The translations under genes and the position numbers were made by a program. DNA of 64,000 nt from Oscillospiraceae bacterium (GTDB lineage: Bacteria; Bacillota; Clostridia; Oscillospirales; Oscillospiraceae): NCBI GenBank assembly GCA_015067495.1, contig SVMI01000003.1, positions 1-64,000 of the forward strand. Reading direction: 5' to 3'. This document shows, piece after piece, positions 8,219-17,515 of the stretch. The notes under the pieces were generated by a model. That model did no database searches, was not told the DNA's origin, and worked only from the letters and a program-made list of their open reading frames with translations. The stretch's first letter is position 1. The number at the start of each line of letters is the position of its first letter.

Positions 8219-11056
8219 ATGAAACGCATGAAGAAATTTTTGGCACTGCTGCTTGCGGCAATTTTGGTCTTTTCTCTGACCGCCTGCAACGGCGACCCGG
8301 GCACCGATCCCACAGACCCCACACAGGGAAATGTCGGCGATAACGGCACTTATACCGTGCAGGTGAAATCTGCCGGCGGTCTGCCGCTGGAGAATATCGA
8401 CGTGTATATTTACGCCGACAATACACTGAAGGATCTGGTCAACGCGGGCAGAACCGATGCAAACGGCAAGGCCTCCATTGCGCTTGCCAAGAGCAGCGAC
8501 TATGCCATCGTGCTGTCCGGCGCGCCGAAGGGCTATGCTGTTGAAGCATACTATACATTCAACGGCGGTCGTGCGGACATTTCCCTGACTTCCTCCGTGG
8601 TCAAGGATGAAAACCTCGCCGGTGCAACGCTGGGTCTGGGTGACATCATGTATGATTTCACCGTCACCACCCCCACCGGCGAAAAGGTGACACTGTCTGA
8701 AGTGCTGCAGGAGAAGAAGATGGTGCTGCTGAACTTCTGGTTCAGCACCTGCGGTCCCTGCGCCAACGAGTTCCCCTATATGGAAGAAGCCTATCAGATG
8801 TTCAAGGAAGACGTGGGCGTCATCGCTGTTGACCCGCTGGAAGAGAGTGCCGTCGTCGGCGGCTATCAGAGCAGCATGGGTCTGACCTTCCCCATGGCAG
8901 CCTGTCCTGCCGCTTGGTCCATGACCTTTGGTGTTACCGGCTATCCCACCTCCATCATCATTGACCGCTACGGCATGATCTGCCTGATCGAAGTGGGCGG
9001 TCTGACCAGCCTGCGCCCCTTCACCAGCATTTTTGAGCATTTCTCTGCTGATGACTATAAGCAGAAGATCTTCAACTCCCTTGACGAGCTGATCACCAAC
9101 GTCAAGCCCACCTACACCATGGATTCCTCCGAAAATATTGGCGCGCTGCTCAACAAGGGCGACATTGAGGTGACCTACCGCCCTGAAACAGAGGGTGAGG
9201 ATGCTGAGTACGCATGGCCCTTCATCGCAGCGGAGAAGAACGGAGACAGCTGTCTGAAGGCATCCAACCAGCAGATCGACAGCTCCTATGCGATTTTGTA
9301 TGCAGACGTGACGCTGAAGGCGGGTCAGGCAGTGGGCTTTGACTACCTTGTATCCAGCGAAAAGTCCGCGGATATTCTGTACGTCATCGTCAACGACCAG
9401 CCGATCTATCAGATCTCCGGCGTTTCCGAGCCTGAAGAGTGGGTCTCCTGCTACCCGTGGGTCGCGCAGGAGGACGGTACATACGAAGTTGCCCTGTGCT
9501 ACATCAAGGACGACTCTACCCATGAAGGCGACGATACTGTCTATATTAAGGATATGCGCATTGTGGACGCAAAGGACATTGATGTGCAGACCTTTATTCC
9601 CCGGGAAGCAGCTTCTACCGAGGATGGCTTCGATTACAGCTATGTGACCATTGTCCTGAATGAGAAGGACGGCTATTATCACGTCGGCACAAAGGACGGC
9701 CCGCTGCTGCTGGCTGACCTGATGAACTATACCTTGTTTAACGAGGAGCAGACCATTTGGGATATTGCCTATTCCGGCGCAGCAGAAGCCTACTATGAGG
9801 AGATGGTGGATTACTTCTCGCTGGCATCCAATTCTGCACTGAGCGGTGTCTGCACTGTGGACTATAAGCTGGGCGAGTACCTGAAGAAAATTGCGCAGGT
9901 GGCGGGCTTTGACAGCGAGGACGAGAACGAGTGGCTGAAGATCTGCAAGTACTATCAGGTTTACGGCTCCGGCAATGCCCAGCTGGAGGATCCCATCAAG
10001 GGTCTGGCACCTTCCTCTGCGCTTGAAGCGACACTCGGCAAGAATGTGGCGACGAACTACTTCTACTACGACCGCATCATCATGCCCAGAGGCATGTTTG
10101 CGAAATTTGTTCCCGCGAAGTCCGGCGTCTACCGTATTACGTCCCGCAATGAATCCGCACAGGGTGTTGACGGTTGGATCTTTGATGAAAACCGCAACGA
10201 ACTGCTGGTCTACGAGCAGGACGAAAGACTCTATACTGACAGCAGTGAGGTCTCTATGGTCTTCTACATGGAGGCTGGCAAGGCATATTATATTGATATT
10301 GCCTTCTGGGATCCCTATGAAGTCGGCTATATCTACTATGACATCGAGTATATTGCTCCCACCCTCAACCACTTCCGTCTGGCATCTCCCGGTTACTTTA
10401 CCTACGATACCAACGCAACGGGCGATGCGATGTACCACCTGATCGCAGGTGGTGTCAAGCCGATCCTCGGCACCGACGGCAAGTACTACGAGGATCTGGG
10501 TAAGGACGCAAACGGCAAGCAGAAGTACGGCGGTCTGCTGTATGCAGACTTCACCGGTCTGACCGCTGTGTTCGATACCCCCATCGCAAGCGTGCCTGCC
10601 TATGACGAAAACGGCAAGCCTGTGGTGGATGCCAACGGCAAGCCCGTTATGGTCAAGGGTATGATCGACAAGGGCGGCTTCGACTTCAGCAAGACAGAGG
10701 ACGATCTGTTTGTGCTGTCGATCCTTGAGAAGTACGACGGCGATGAGGAAAAGACGGTTGCTTACCTCAAAGAGTACTGGGGTGAGGACTATGAGCAGAA
10801 TGTGGAGGTCTATCAGCTGGAGGATGTCTTTGCCGGCATCTACCACGGCAAGGGTAAGGACTATACCGCTGAAATGAGAGGCTATCTCAGCCAGATGATC
10901 ACCACCGGCGCAGAAGAGCTGCGCGGCTGTGTACCCATGACCGAGCGCCTTGCCGAGCTGCTGCAGCTGCTGATGAACAAATACACCTTTGAAAATGTCG
11001 ATCACTCATGGACGAAGCTGTGCTACTACTACGATTATCTGGGACCCGAAGGTTAA
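8219..11056 (+). CDS. large lipoprotein with a TlpA-like thioredoxin domain (CGPC)
   Basis: 945 residues. A signal peptide ends in lipobox LTAC, so the protein is predicted to be lipid-anchored outside the membrane. After a short Asp/Thr/Pro linker comes a carboxypeptidase-regulatory/prealbumin-like beta domain (about 40-130). Next is a TlpA/ResA-type thioredoxin domain with WFSTCGPCANEFPY (C178 and C181) and the cis-proline region GYPTSIIID. The remaining 600 residues are beta-rich modules of unknown family, also seen in the two genes downstream. TlpA domains reduce or exchange disulfides in exported proteins. AGGAGG precedes ATG 8219; the open frame extends further upstream but without a ribosome site. 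First gene of a four-gene operon. Confidence 0.85.
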   Translation: MKRMKKFLALLLAAILVFSLTACNGDPGTDPTDPTQGNVGDNGTYTVQVKSAGGLPLENIDVYIYADNTLKDLVNAGRTDANGKASIALAKSSDYAIVLSGAPKGYAVEAYYTFNGGRADISLTSSVVKDENLAGATLGLGDIMYDFTVTTPTGEKVTLSEVLQEKKMVLLNFWFSTCGPCANEFPYMEEAYQMFKEDVGVIAVDPLEESAVVGGYQSSMGLTFPMAACPAAWSMTFGVTGYPTSIIIDRYGMICLIEVGGLTSLRPFTSIFEHFSADDYKQKIFNSLDELITNVKPTYTMDSSENIGALLNKGDIEVTYRPETEGEDAEYAWPFIAAEKNGDSCLKASNQQIDSSYAILYADVTLKAGQAVGFDYLVSSEKSADILYVIVNDQPIYQISGVSEPEEWVSCYPWVAQEDGTYEVALCYIKDDSTHEGDDTVYIKDMRIVDAKDIDVQTFIPREAASTEDGFDYSYVTIVLNEKDGYYHVGTKDGPLLLADLMNYTLFNEEQTIWDIAYSGAAEAYYEEMVDYFSLASNSALSGVCTVDYKLGEYLKKIAQVAGFDSEDENEWLKICKYYQVYGSGNAQLEDPIKGLAPSSALEATLGKNVATNYFYYDRIIMPRGMFAKFVPAKSGVYRITSRNESAQGVDGWIFDENRNELLVYEQDERLYTDSSEVSMVFYMEAGKAYYIDIAFWDPYEVGYIYYDIEYIAPTLNHFRLASPGYFTYDTNATGDAMYHLIAGGVKPILGTDGKYYEDLGKDANGKQKYGGLLYADFTGLTAVFDTPIASVPAYDENGKPVVDANGKPVMVKGMIDKGGFDFSKTEDDLFVLSILEKYDGDEEKTVAYLKEYWGEDYEQNVEVYQLEDVFAGIYHGKGKDYTAEMRGYLSQMITTGAEELRGCVPMTERLAELLQLLMNKYTFENVDHSWTKLCYYYDYLGPEG

Positions 11057-11069
11057 GTGAGGAGTTATT

Positions 11070-12308
11070 ATGAAAAATACAAACAGCGCAAAGCTGCTTG
11101 CGGTGCTGCTGGTGCTGTGCATGCTGCTGATGGCAGCGTGCACGCAGGAGCCTGAACTGCCTGCAGAAACCACTTATAAGGTCGCCATTACAGATGCCAA
11201 CGGCGCGCCCTATACCACCGGCGTTGTGGTTCGCTTCCTGAAGGACGGACAGCAAGCTGCCATGCAGGTGGTCAATGAGCAGGGCGTTGCGGAAAAAACC
11301 TTGGCAACCGGTGCGTATACCGTCGAGCTGCAGTTTACCGGCGATGCGAATGACTACTATTACGACAGCACCAACCTGAAGCTGACGGCTGACAAGCCGG
11401 AGCTGACCGTCACCCTTGCCGCAAGAGTGGGGGAAGCAGTTCCGCTGCTGTACGGTGAGAACGGTGTGACGACCTATGCACACGGTGTCGGTGTGGGCAG
11501 CACCTATGTGGAGCTGGAGGACGGTCGCAACTACTTCCTGTTCACCCCCCAGACGCCCGGTATGTACCGCTTTACGACCACCGATGACACTGCGGTGATC
11601 GGCTATTACGGCGCGCCCCACTTTGTGCAGTCCATGAGTGCTGCTGAGGTCGTGGATAACAGCTTCTCACTTTCCATTCGCGCAAGCATGATCGGCACGA
11701 ATGGTACCGGCACGACGGTGGTCGTGGTCGGCATTGACAAGGGCGAAAATGATAACTGTATGCTCAATATCGTCAGAACCGGCGATCCTGAGCATTCCAT
11801 CGAGGATGAGCCGTGGTTCGTCTACGAAGCAAAGACAGAGCTGAAGCCCTACACACTGCCTCAGGGTGCTGCCTTCGGTGAATTTGATCTGACGAAGGAA
11901 TATAACCTGGTTTACAATGAAGCCGATGGCTTCTATCACATGGACAGCGCAGACGGTCCTCTGGTTTTGGTTCGTCTGGGCAAGGACTCCAAGTATTTGG
12001 CGTCCTTCAAGACGATCCTTGAAAATTCCGGCGTTGTAAAGTATTTCTTTGACGAGGACGGCAACTTCCTGAAGAAGGAGTCCTACAGCGAGTGCCTGCT
12101 GAAGTACATCGAAAACATGGACGCCGATAACGGTGTCTACCCGCTGACGGAGGATCTGAAGTACATCATCCAGCAGCGCGGTGACCACTCCGGCTGGTTC
12201 GATCCGATGAACAGCCTGTACCTTTTCAAGGATGTCAACGGCGTTGAGATCCCGGACATCAATCCTGAGACCTCGTGGCTGTTTATGTGCTGCTATATCG
12301 CCGACTAA
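11070..12308 (+). CDS. lipoprotein of the same mosaic family, without thioredoxin domain
   Basis: 412 residues. The signal peptide has lipobox LMAAC. Residues about 30-125 repeat the prealbumin-like domain of the neighbours. A beta module (YFLFTPQTPGMYRFTT) and a C-terminal module follow that match the ends of the 831-residue protein downstream. The C-terminal module runs YPLTEDLKYII..W..C. Only a 13-nt gap separates it from the preceding gene, and GAGGAG precedes its ATG. It has no enzyme motif that I recognise. It is probably an accessory or substrate-binding partner of the TlpA proteins, judged only from shared domains and operon position. Confidence 0.8.
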   Translation: MKNTNSAKLLAVLLVLCMLLMAACTQEPELPAETTYKVAITDANGAPYTTGVVVRFLKDGQQAAMQVVNEQGVAEKTLATGAYTVELQFTGDANDYYYDSTNLKLTADKPELTVTLAARVGEAVPLLYGENGVTTYAHGVGVGSTYVELEDGRNYFLFTPQTPGMYRFTTTDDTAVIGYYGAPHFVQSMSAAEVVDNSFSLSIRASMIGTNGTGTTVVVVGIDKGENDNCMLNIVRTGDPEHSIEDEPWFVYEAKTELKPYTLPQGAAFGEFDLTKEYNLVYNEADGFYHMDSADGPLVLVRLGKDSKYLASFKTILENSGVVKYFFDEDGNFLKKESYSECLLKYIENMDADNGVYPLTEDLKYIIQQRGDHSGWFDPMNSLYLFKDVNGVEIPDINPETSWLFMCCYIAD

Positions 12309-12332
12309 AAAGCATAGAAAGTATGTGATCAT

Positions 12333-14828
12333 ATGGAAAAGATCAAGAAACTGATCAAAAATAAGGTGTTTTTGTGGAGTGCCGTGGGCGTTTTGGTCGC
12401 GGCTGCTGTGATCGTCGCAGTGGTTTTGCTTGCAGGCAATGGGAACAATCCCGATGACGGCACCAAGCCCGGCAGCGATGTGACTTACACCGTGCAGGTT
12501 CAAACCAATGCAGGCAATGCCCTTGCCGATATCGATGTATATGTCTACGCGGACAGCGCGCTGACCGACATGGTCAATGTTGCAAGAACCGGGGAGGACG
12601 GTGTCGCCACCTTTACTGCACCTGCCGGCACGTATGCCGTGGTGCTTAAGAATGTTCCCGCCGGCTACCTTGTGGAAGCAAGCTATGCGGTAACGGAAAA
12701 GACGACCCAGATCGTCCTGACTGCTGAATTGATCGAAAAGCCTGACCTGAGCAAGGATAAGTTCGGTTTGGGCAGCGTGATGTTCGATTTCGTCGTGACA
12801 GATACGGAAAACAATTCGTACAAGCTGTCCCAGCTGCTGCAGCAGAAGAAGGCAGTTGTCCTGAACTTCTGGTTTGCAAATTGCAATCCCTGCAAGGCTG
12901 AGTTCCCTTATCTGCAGGAAGCGTACCTCAACTACAGCGAGGATATTGCACTGTTGGCGGTCACTCCTGTGAATGACGCAGCAACGGTTGCCCAGTTCCG
13001 TACCGAGCAGGGTCTGACGATCCCCATGGCAAGCGTGGACGCTGCATGGGAAAAGGCATTCGGTCTGATCGGATACCCCACCACTGTGGTCATCGACCGC
13101 TTTGGCAACATCAACTTTGTCCACGTCGGCTCTGTGGACGATACGCCCACGTGGGAAAACCTCTTTGCATATTACGCAGATGACAATTATACACAGAAGA
13201 CCGATCTGGATATCGAGGATTTTGCTGAGGCATACGAGCAGGGAACTGCCGATAATCCGCTGGAATTTGGCGGCGTCATGGAATTTGAAGTGACCGCAGA
13301 GCCGGGCGAAAGCATTTACTGCCATGTCTACAAGGCTTCCGGCATGATCCTGACGGTTGAAGACACTGCTGTCAGCATCCTCTACAACGAAACCACGTAT
13401 ACACCTGAAAACGGTGTTGTGTCCTTCCCGGTAGAGTCTCCTGACACCTACACGCCTGTGGAGCTGGTCTTCACCAACACCGGCAGTGAGCAGAAGACCT
13501 ATCAGGTGAAGCTGAGCTATCCTGCCGGCACGATGGGCAATCCCTTTGAGCTGCAGCTGGGCAGCTTTACGGTGGATGTCCCTGCAGGCACGGATCAGGG
13601 TGTTTACTACAAGTATATTGCCGATCAGACCGGCGAGCTGACTGTCAAGTGTGTTGGCATCGACGGTGATGCGGATTATACCTTCACCCTTTACAATCTG
13701 AACACCTACGTTTACGTGGTGCTTGACACGGAAAGCACGAGCGATTCGCTGACCATCGCGGTCAATGCGGGCGATGAGCTGCAGTTCACTGCAGGATCCC
13801 TTCCCAATGAGGAGAATGAATATCCTGCCATCAAGCTGGACTTCAATGCCTCTTTCAAAAAGACGGCTGAAACCCAGCCTACCACTCCCGCGCCCACTAC
13901 CCCCGCGCCTACAGAACCCAAGCCCACCACTCCGGCTCCTACCCAGCCTACCACACCGACCCCCACCAGTCCCACCCCCACCGATCCTCCCGCAACTGAG
14001 CCGGAGGCATCGTATACGGATCTGTATGACGGTGAATATCGGGCGTACCATATCGCGCTGGGTAACAATGGGGTGAATGTGGCTGCCGGCGATATTACGT
14101 ACTTCCTGTTCGTTCCTGAGCGCTCCGGTCAGTACCGCTTTACCACCACTGCAGGAACGCTGGGCTACAACGGCACTAACCTGTCCTTTATCGCTGATCT
14201 GAGTATGACATTGGAGGACTATTCCGAGAAGAGCTTCACGGTCAATATCAAGGACAGCAACATCGGATCTTCTTATCTGATCCACATCATCGCCCCTGCC
14301 GGTGTCAACAATGCCACCATCGGCATTACCCGCGTCGGTGACGCAATTCTTTCTTGGGAAGACCTGCCTTACGAGGTCTATAACGGCACTTACACCCCCA
14401 AGACCTTTACCTTTGCCGGCGGCACTGTGAAGTATGTGGATGTTACCGGCAAGGCAAGCGACTTTGTGCCGGTGCTGGGCAGCGATGGCTACTATCACCT
14501 GAACAGTGCCAACGGTTCGCTGCTGTACGTGAACCTGAAGAACGGTGCATATCCTGACTGCGCGCTGAATACGATGCTGCACAGCAACCGCCCCATCGTG
14601 CAGGGTACTGTAAAGGATGAAAACGGCAACAACGTCAGCAAGGAACAGTATAACGATCTGGTGCAGAAGTATATCGACTGCTCTGATGACGGACTGTATC
14701 CCATGACTGCTGACCTGATGCGCATCCTGAAGACCCAGAATGACAACTGGTATCTGTATCTGGCATCGGAGAATGCTGATGTGGAAAAGGAAATGGCTTG
14801 GATGTGCAACGTCTGCTATGTTCCGTAA
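12333..14828 (+). CDS. membrane-anchored TlpA-like thioredoxin protein (CNPC)
   Basis: 831 residues. A single N-terminal membrane segment (about 14-34) has no lipobox, so it is predicted to be an outward-facing anchored protein. The order is: prealbumin-like domain, TlpA-type thioredoxin domain with WFANCNPCKAEFPY (C184, C187) and GYPTTVVID, beta modules, a Thr/Pro linker (about 513-556), then the YRFTTTAGT module and C-terminal module shared with the previous gene. The CNPC active site differs from CGPC in the first gene, suggesting a different redox potential. The 24-nt gap to the previous gene indicates one operon. Protein substrates are unknown. Confidence 0.83.
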   Translation: MEKIKKLIKNKVFLWSAVGVLVAAAVIVAVVLLAGNGNNPDDGTKPGSDVTYTVQVQTNAGNALADIDVYVYADSALTDMVNVARTGEDGVATFTAPAGTYAVVLKNVPAGYLVEASYAVTEKTTQIVLTAELIEKPDLSKDKFGLGSVMFDFVVTDTENNSYKLSQLLQQKKAVVLNFWFANCNPCKAEFPYLQEAYLNYSEDIALLAVTPVNDAATVAQFRTEQGLTIPMASVDAAWEKAFGLIGYPTTVVIDRFGNINFVHVGSVDDTPTWENLFAYYADDNYTQKTDLDIEDFAEAYEQGTADNPLEFGGVMEFEVTAEPGESIYCHVYKASGMILTVEDTAVSILYNETTYTPENGVVSFPVESPDTYTPVELVFTNTGSEQKTYQVKLSYPAGTMGNPFELQLGSFTVDVPAGTDQGVYYKYIADQTGELTVKCVGIDGDADYTFTLYNLNTYVYVVLDTESTSDSLTIAVNAGDELQFTAGSLPNEENEYPAIKLDFNASFKKTAETQPTTPAPTTPAPTEPKPTTPAPTQPTTPTPTSPTPTDPPATEPEASYTDLYDGEYRAYHIALGNNGVNVAAGDITYFLFVPERSGQYRFTTTAGTLGYNGTNLSFIADLSMTLEDYSEKSFTVNIKDSNIGSSYLIHIIAPAGVNNATIGITRVGDAILSWEDLPYEVYNGTYTPKTFTFAGGTVKYVDVTGKASDFVPVLGSDGYYHLNSANGSLLYVNLKNGAYPDCALNTMLHSNRPIVQGTVKDENGNNVSKEQYNDLVQKYIDCSDDGLYPMTADLMRILKTQNDNWYLYLASENADVEKEMAWMCNVCYVP

Positions 14829-14846
14829 ATGAGAGGAGTTTTTAGA

Positions 14847-15266
14847 ATGAAAAAGATTTTGGCACTCATGCTGAGCCTTTGTCTGCTGCTGTGTCTTTGT
14901 GCCTGCGGTCAGGATCAGAATCCCACCGATCCTACCCCCAGCACACCTGTCACGGATCCCACCGATCCGTCCACAAAGCCCACCGATCCCACGATCGATG
15001 ACGGCAAGGTCACCTATACCGTTACCGTCACTGACGAGCAGGGTAACCCCCTGCACAGTGCGATGCTGCAGCTGTGCAAGGATGCCTGCATTCCTGCGAT
15101 CGTTGATGCAAACGGTACGGTAACATGGACTGTGCCGGAGGACGACTACAAGGTCAGCTTCCTTTCCCTGCCTGCCGGCTTTACCTACAGCACCGAGGAA
15201 ACCGAGTTCTACTTCGCTGACGGCGAAACTTCCATGACCATCGTGCTCAAGGCAGCAGAAGAATAA
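14847..15266 (+). CDS. small lipoprotein consisting of one prealbumin-like domain
   Basis: 139 residues: signal peptide with lipobox CLCAC, an Asp/Pro/Thr linker, then one copy of the carboxypeptidase-regulatory-like domain (YTVTVTDEQGNPLHSAMLQL) found at the front of the three upstream proteins. The mature domain keeps two cysteines (LCKDAC) not present in the other copies. The in-frame ATG at 14829 is ignored because GAGAGGAG precedes ATG 14847. It closes the operon before a strong terminator. Function unknown. Confidence 0.78.
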   Translation: MKKILALMLSLCLLLCLCACGQDQNPTDPTPSTPVTDPTDPSTKPTDPTIDDGKVTYTVTVTDEQGNPLHSAMLQLCKDACIPAIVDANGTVTWTVPEDDYKVSFLSLPAGFTYSTEETEFYFADGETSMTIVLKAAEE

Positions 15267-15270
15267 CATT

Positions 15271-15303
15271 AAAATCCCACGGCGAAAGCCGTGGGATTTT
15301 TGC
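15271..15303 (+). terminator. terminator of the TlpA lipoprotein operon
   Basis: AAAATCCCACGGC-GAAA-GCCGTGGGATTTTT, a strong stem with a GAAA loop and T tract. Confidence 0.92.
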
Positions 15304-15415
15304 TGCCCGGCGACCGATCGCATACATGGGTGCATCAGTGGTGGACACTAGGAGTTTTTTGGTAATTTCAACCAAAAAACACGTAAAAAAGTTGGAAGAA
15401 AGTTCAAAAAAGGGG

Positions 15416-15444
15416 TTGCATTTTCAAAAATAGAGTGCTAGAAT
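15416..15444 (+). promoter_or_regulatory. strong extended -10 promoter of the CxxC-repeat wall protein
   Basis: TTGCAT, 17 nt, TAGAAT with TGC directly upstream. An A-rich stretch at 15375-15412 could act as an UP element. A 70-nt leader follows. Confidence 0.78.
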
Positions 15445-15517
15445 ATTTGACAGCACATAACGTGTTAAACAACAGGTTAACCCTGTCGAATTTATTTTGA
15501 AAAGGAGATCGCGCATT

Positions 15518-17428
15518 ATGAAGAAACTCGCAAGTCTGGTCGTCGTGCTGGTTCTGGCACTGTGCATGGCTACCACCGCGTTTGCAGCTGAAGATCAGAT
15601 CTTCAATGTGAACGCAGAAGCAGAACTGCCCGCCAGCATCACGCTGGAAGCAGGCGAAATCGCAACCCTGAACATCAATGACTTCACTCTGTTCAACAGA
15701 TACCTGAAGGTCACCGGCGGTGACTGCCAGCTGATGGTCAACTACTGGACCTCCGCTGACTCTGTTGACGGTGTCGCCACCATCAAGATGGAAGGCAGAC
15801 GTTCCTGCACTGTTACCATCGAGAACAAGGGTGCTGCTGCCGCTACTTACGCTCTGTCCATTTTTGATCCCATCGGCACCATGGCTAACCCCGAGGCAGT
15901 TGCTGACAGCGTTACCGCTAACTGCGTCCAGGGTCAGGACTACTACTTCTACTTCGAAGCAGTTGTGGACGGCGTGTTCACCGTCAGCAATGTTGCTGCT
16001 CCCGCAGAAGCAGATATGTACAATGTCCAGCTGAGCACCGATGGCTTCATGACCGTTGTTGATATCATCGGCGACGATTGGAAGCCCACCACCGGCACCT
16101 CCATCAAGCTCAATGCCGGCGACAAGCTGATCATCGATGTCAGCGCTTACGACTATGACGGCGTTCTGGAAGCAGTTGCTGTTACCTTCAACACCAGCTT
16201 CAAGGCACACGCAAATGTCGTCCACTTCGACGCTGTTACCCCCGGCTGCCACAGCAACGGCAATATCGAGTACTGGTACTGCCCCGACTGCGAGGGCTTC
16301 TGGCAGAATGCTGAGCTGACTCAGGTCACCAACTCCAAGAACGTCATCCTGCCCGCAACCGGCAGCGAGAACGTTGTCCACTTCGACGCTGTTACCCCCG
16401 GCTGCCACTACAACGGCAACATCGAGTACTGGTACTGCGCAGAGTGCGAAGGCTTCTGGCAGAACGAGGAGCTGACCCAGCTGACCAACTCCAAGAACGT
16501 CATCCTGCCCGCAACCGGCAGCGAGAACGTTGTCCACTTTGAGGCTGTTGAGCCCGGCTGCCACTATGATGGCAACATCGAGTACTGGTTCTGCGCCGAC
16601 TGCGAGCAGTTCTGGCAGAACGAAGAGCTGACCCAGCTGACCAACTCCAAGAACGTTGTCCTGCCCGCTACCGGCGGTGAGGTCACTCACGTTGAGGCTG
16701 CTGAGCCCGTTTGCCACAGACCCGGCAACATCGAGTATTGGTTCTGCGCTGAGTGTGAGCAGTTCTGGCAGAATGCTGAGCTGACCCAGCTGACCAACTC
16801 CAAGAACGTCAAGATCCCCGCAGAGAACACTCTGGAGTACCACGCAAAGGTCGATGTCACCTGCGTTGAGAACGGTATGAACGAATACTGGTACTGCGAT
16901 GACTGCGACTGCTTCTTCACCGATGCAGAGGGCAAGTACAACATCGCTTACCTGAGCCTGACCATCGTTGCTGATGGCACTGCTCACAAGTTCGAGCATC
17001 ACGAGGCTGCAGATCCCGTCTGCCACCGCAATGGTAACGTCGAGTACTGGTACTGCGGCGAGTGCGACTGCTACTTCATCGACGTCGAGGGCAACAAGGT
17101 CAACACCAATTCCAAGAACGTCGTCATTCTGGCTGAGAACGAGCTGAAGCACACTGCAAAGGTCGATGCTTCCTGCACCGAGAACGGCATGAATGAGTAC
17201 TGGTACTGCGATGACTGCGACTGCTTCTTCACCGATGCAGAGGGCAAGTACAACATCGCTTACCTGAGCCTGACCATCCCCGCTGCTCACGACTATGTTG
17301 ACGGCAAGTGCACCGTTTGTGGCGCCAGCCCCGACACCGGCGATGCCGGCTTCATCAGCGCTGTTGCTGGTCTGCTGGTCTCCGCTATGAGCACTGTTGC
17401 TCTGGTTAGCAAGAAGAAGGAATTCTAA
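15518..17428 (+). CDS. surface protein with seven Cys-rich (CxxC) repeats and an LPXTG-like end
   Basis: 636 residues. A signal peptide ends ..TTAFA, followed by a beta-rich domain (about 25-235). Seven repeats of roughly 40-60 residues then run from about 240 to 590, each with one cysteine, a YWYC/YWFC..C pair and usually TNSKNV. The C terminus has a last CTVCG, SPDTGD, a hydrophobic stretch and KKKEF, the pattern of a sortase signal with a variant motif. Codon use is markedly uniform and the promoter strong, suggesting an abundant protein. AAAGGAG precedes ATG 15518; the ATG at 15497 lacks a ribosome site. Its paired cysteines and its location between two thioredoxin loci suggest a redox partner or substrate, which is inference. 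Confidence 0.8.
   Translation: MKKLASLVVVLVLALCMATTAFAAEDQIFNVNAEAELPASITLEAGEIATLNINDFTLFNRYLKVTGGDCQLMVNYWTSADSVDGVATIKMEGRRSCTVTIENKGAAAATYALSIFDPIGTMANPEAVADSVTANCVQGQDYYFYFEAVVDGVFTVSNVAAPAEADMYNVQLSTDGFMTVVDIIGDDWKPTTGTSIKLNAGDKLIIDVSAYDYDGVLEAVAVTFNTSFKAHANVVHFDAVTPGCHSNGNIEYWYCPDCEGFWQNAELTQVTNSKNVILPATGSENVVHFDAVTPGCHYNGNIEYWYCAECEGFWQNEELTQLTNSKNVILPATGSENVVHFEAVEPGCHYDGNIEYWFCADCEQFWQNEELTQLTNSKNVVLPATGGEVTHVEAAEPVCHRPGNIEYWFCAECEQFWQNAELTQLTNSKNVKIPAENTLEYHAKVDVTCVENGMNEYWYCDDCDCFFTDAEGKYNIAYLSLTIVADGTAHKFEHHEAADPVCHRNGNVEYWYCGECDCYFIDVEGNKVNTNSKNVVILAENELKHTAKVDASCTENGMNEYWYCDDCDCFFTDAEGKYNIAYLSLTIPAAHDYVDGKCTVCGASPDTGDAGFISAVAGLLVSAMSTVALVSKKKEF
16234..17290 (+). repeat. seven internal CxxC-repeat units in the wall protein gene
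   Basis: Units begin near 16234, 16396, 16552, 16705, 16855, 17017 and 17167. Units five and seven are nearly identical over about 95 nt (16870-16966 and 17180-17276), which indicates recent internal duplication. Confidence 0.8.
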
Positions 17429-17443
17429 TTCCAACAAAATAAG

Positions 17444-17479
17444 CAGGGCGCGTTGCTTGCAACGCGCCCTGTGGTTTTA
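17444..17479 (+). terminator. terminator of the CxxC-repeat gene
   Basis: CAGGGCGCGTTG-CTTG-CAACGCGCCCTG, a 12-bp perfect stem followed by TGGTTTTA. Confidence 0.9.
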
Positions 17480-17481
17480 TA

Positions 17482-17510
17482 GGAAAAGCCTCCCGCGTGG
17501 GAGGCTTTTC
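17482..17510 (-). terminator. terminator of the iron-sulfur/thioredoxin gene
   Basis: GAAAAGCCTCCC..GGGAGGCTTTTC immediately beyond the stop of the minus-strand gene at 17516. Confidence 0.85.
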
Positions 17511-17515
17511 TGCAT

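Noticed and set aside
11667-15335. Minus-strand open frame of 1222 codons
   Set aside because: It mirrors the TlpA lipoprotein operon, which has coherent domains, promoter and terminator on the plus strand. The reverse product is low-complexity and lacks any motif.
15404-17437. Minus-strand frame rich in VLGVGQLGQL repeats
   Set aside because: The repeats are the reverse complement of the CxxC-repeat units; there is no ribosome site or promoter on that strand.
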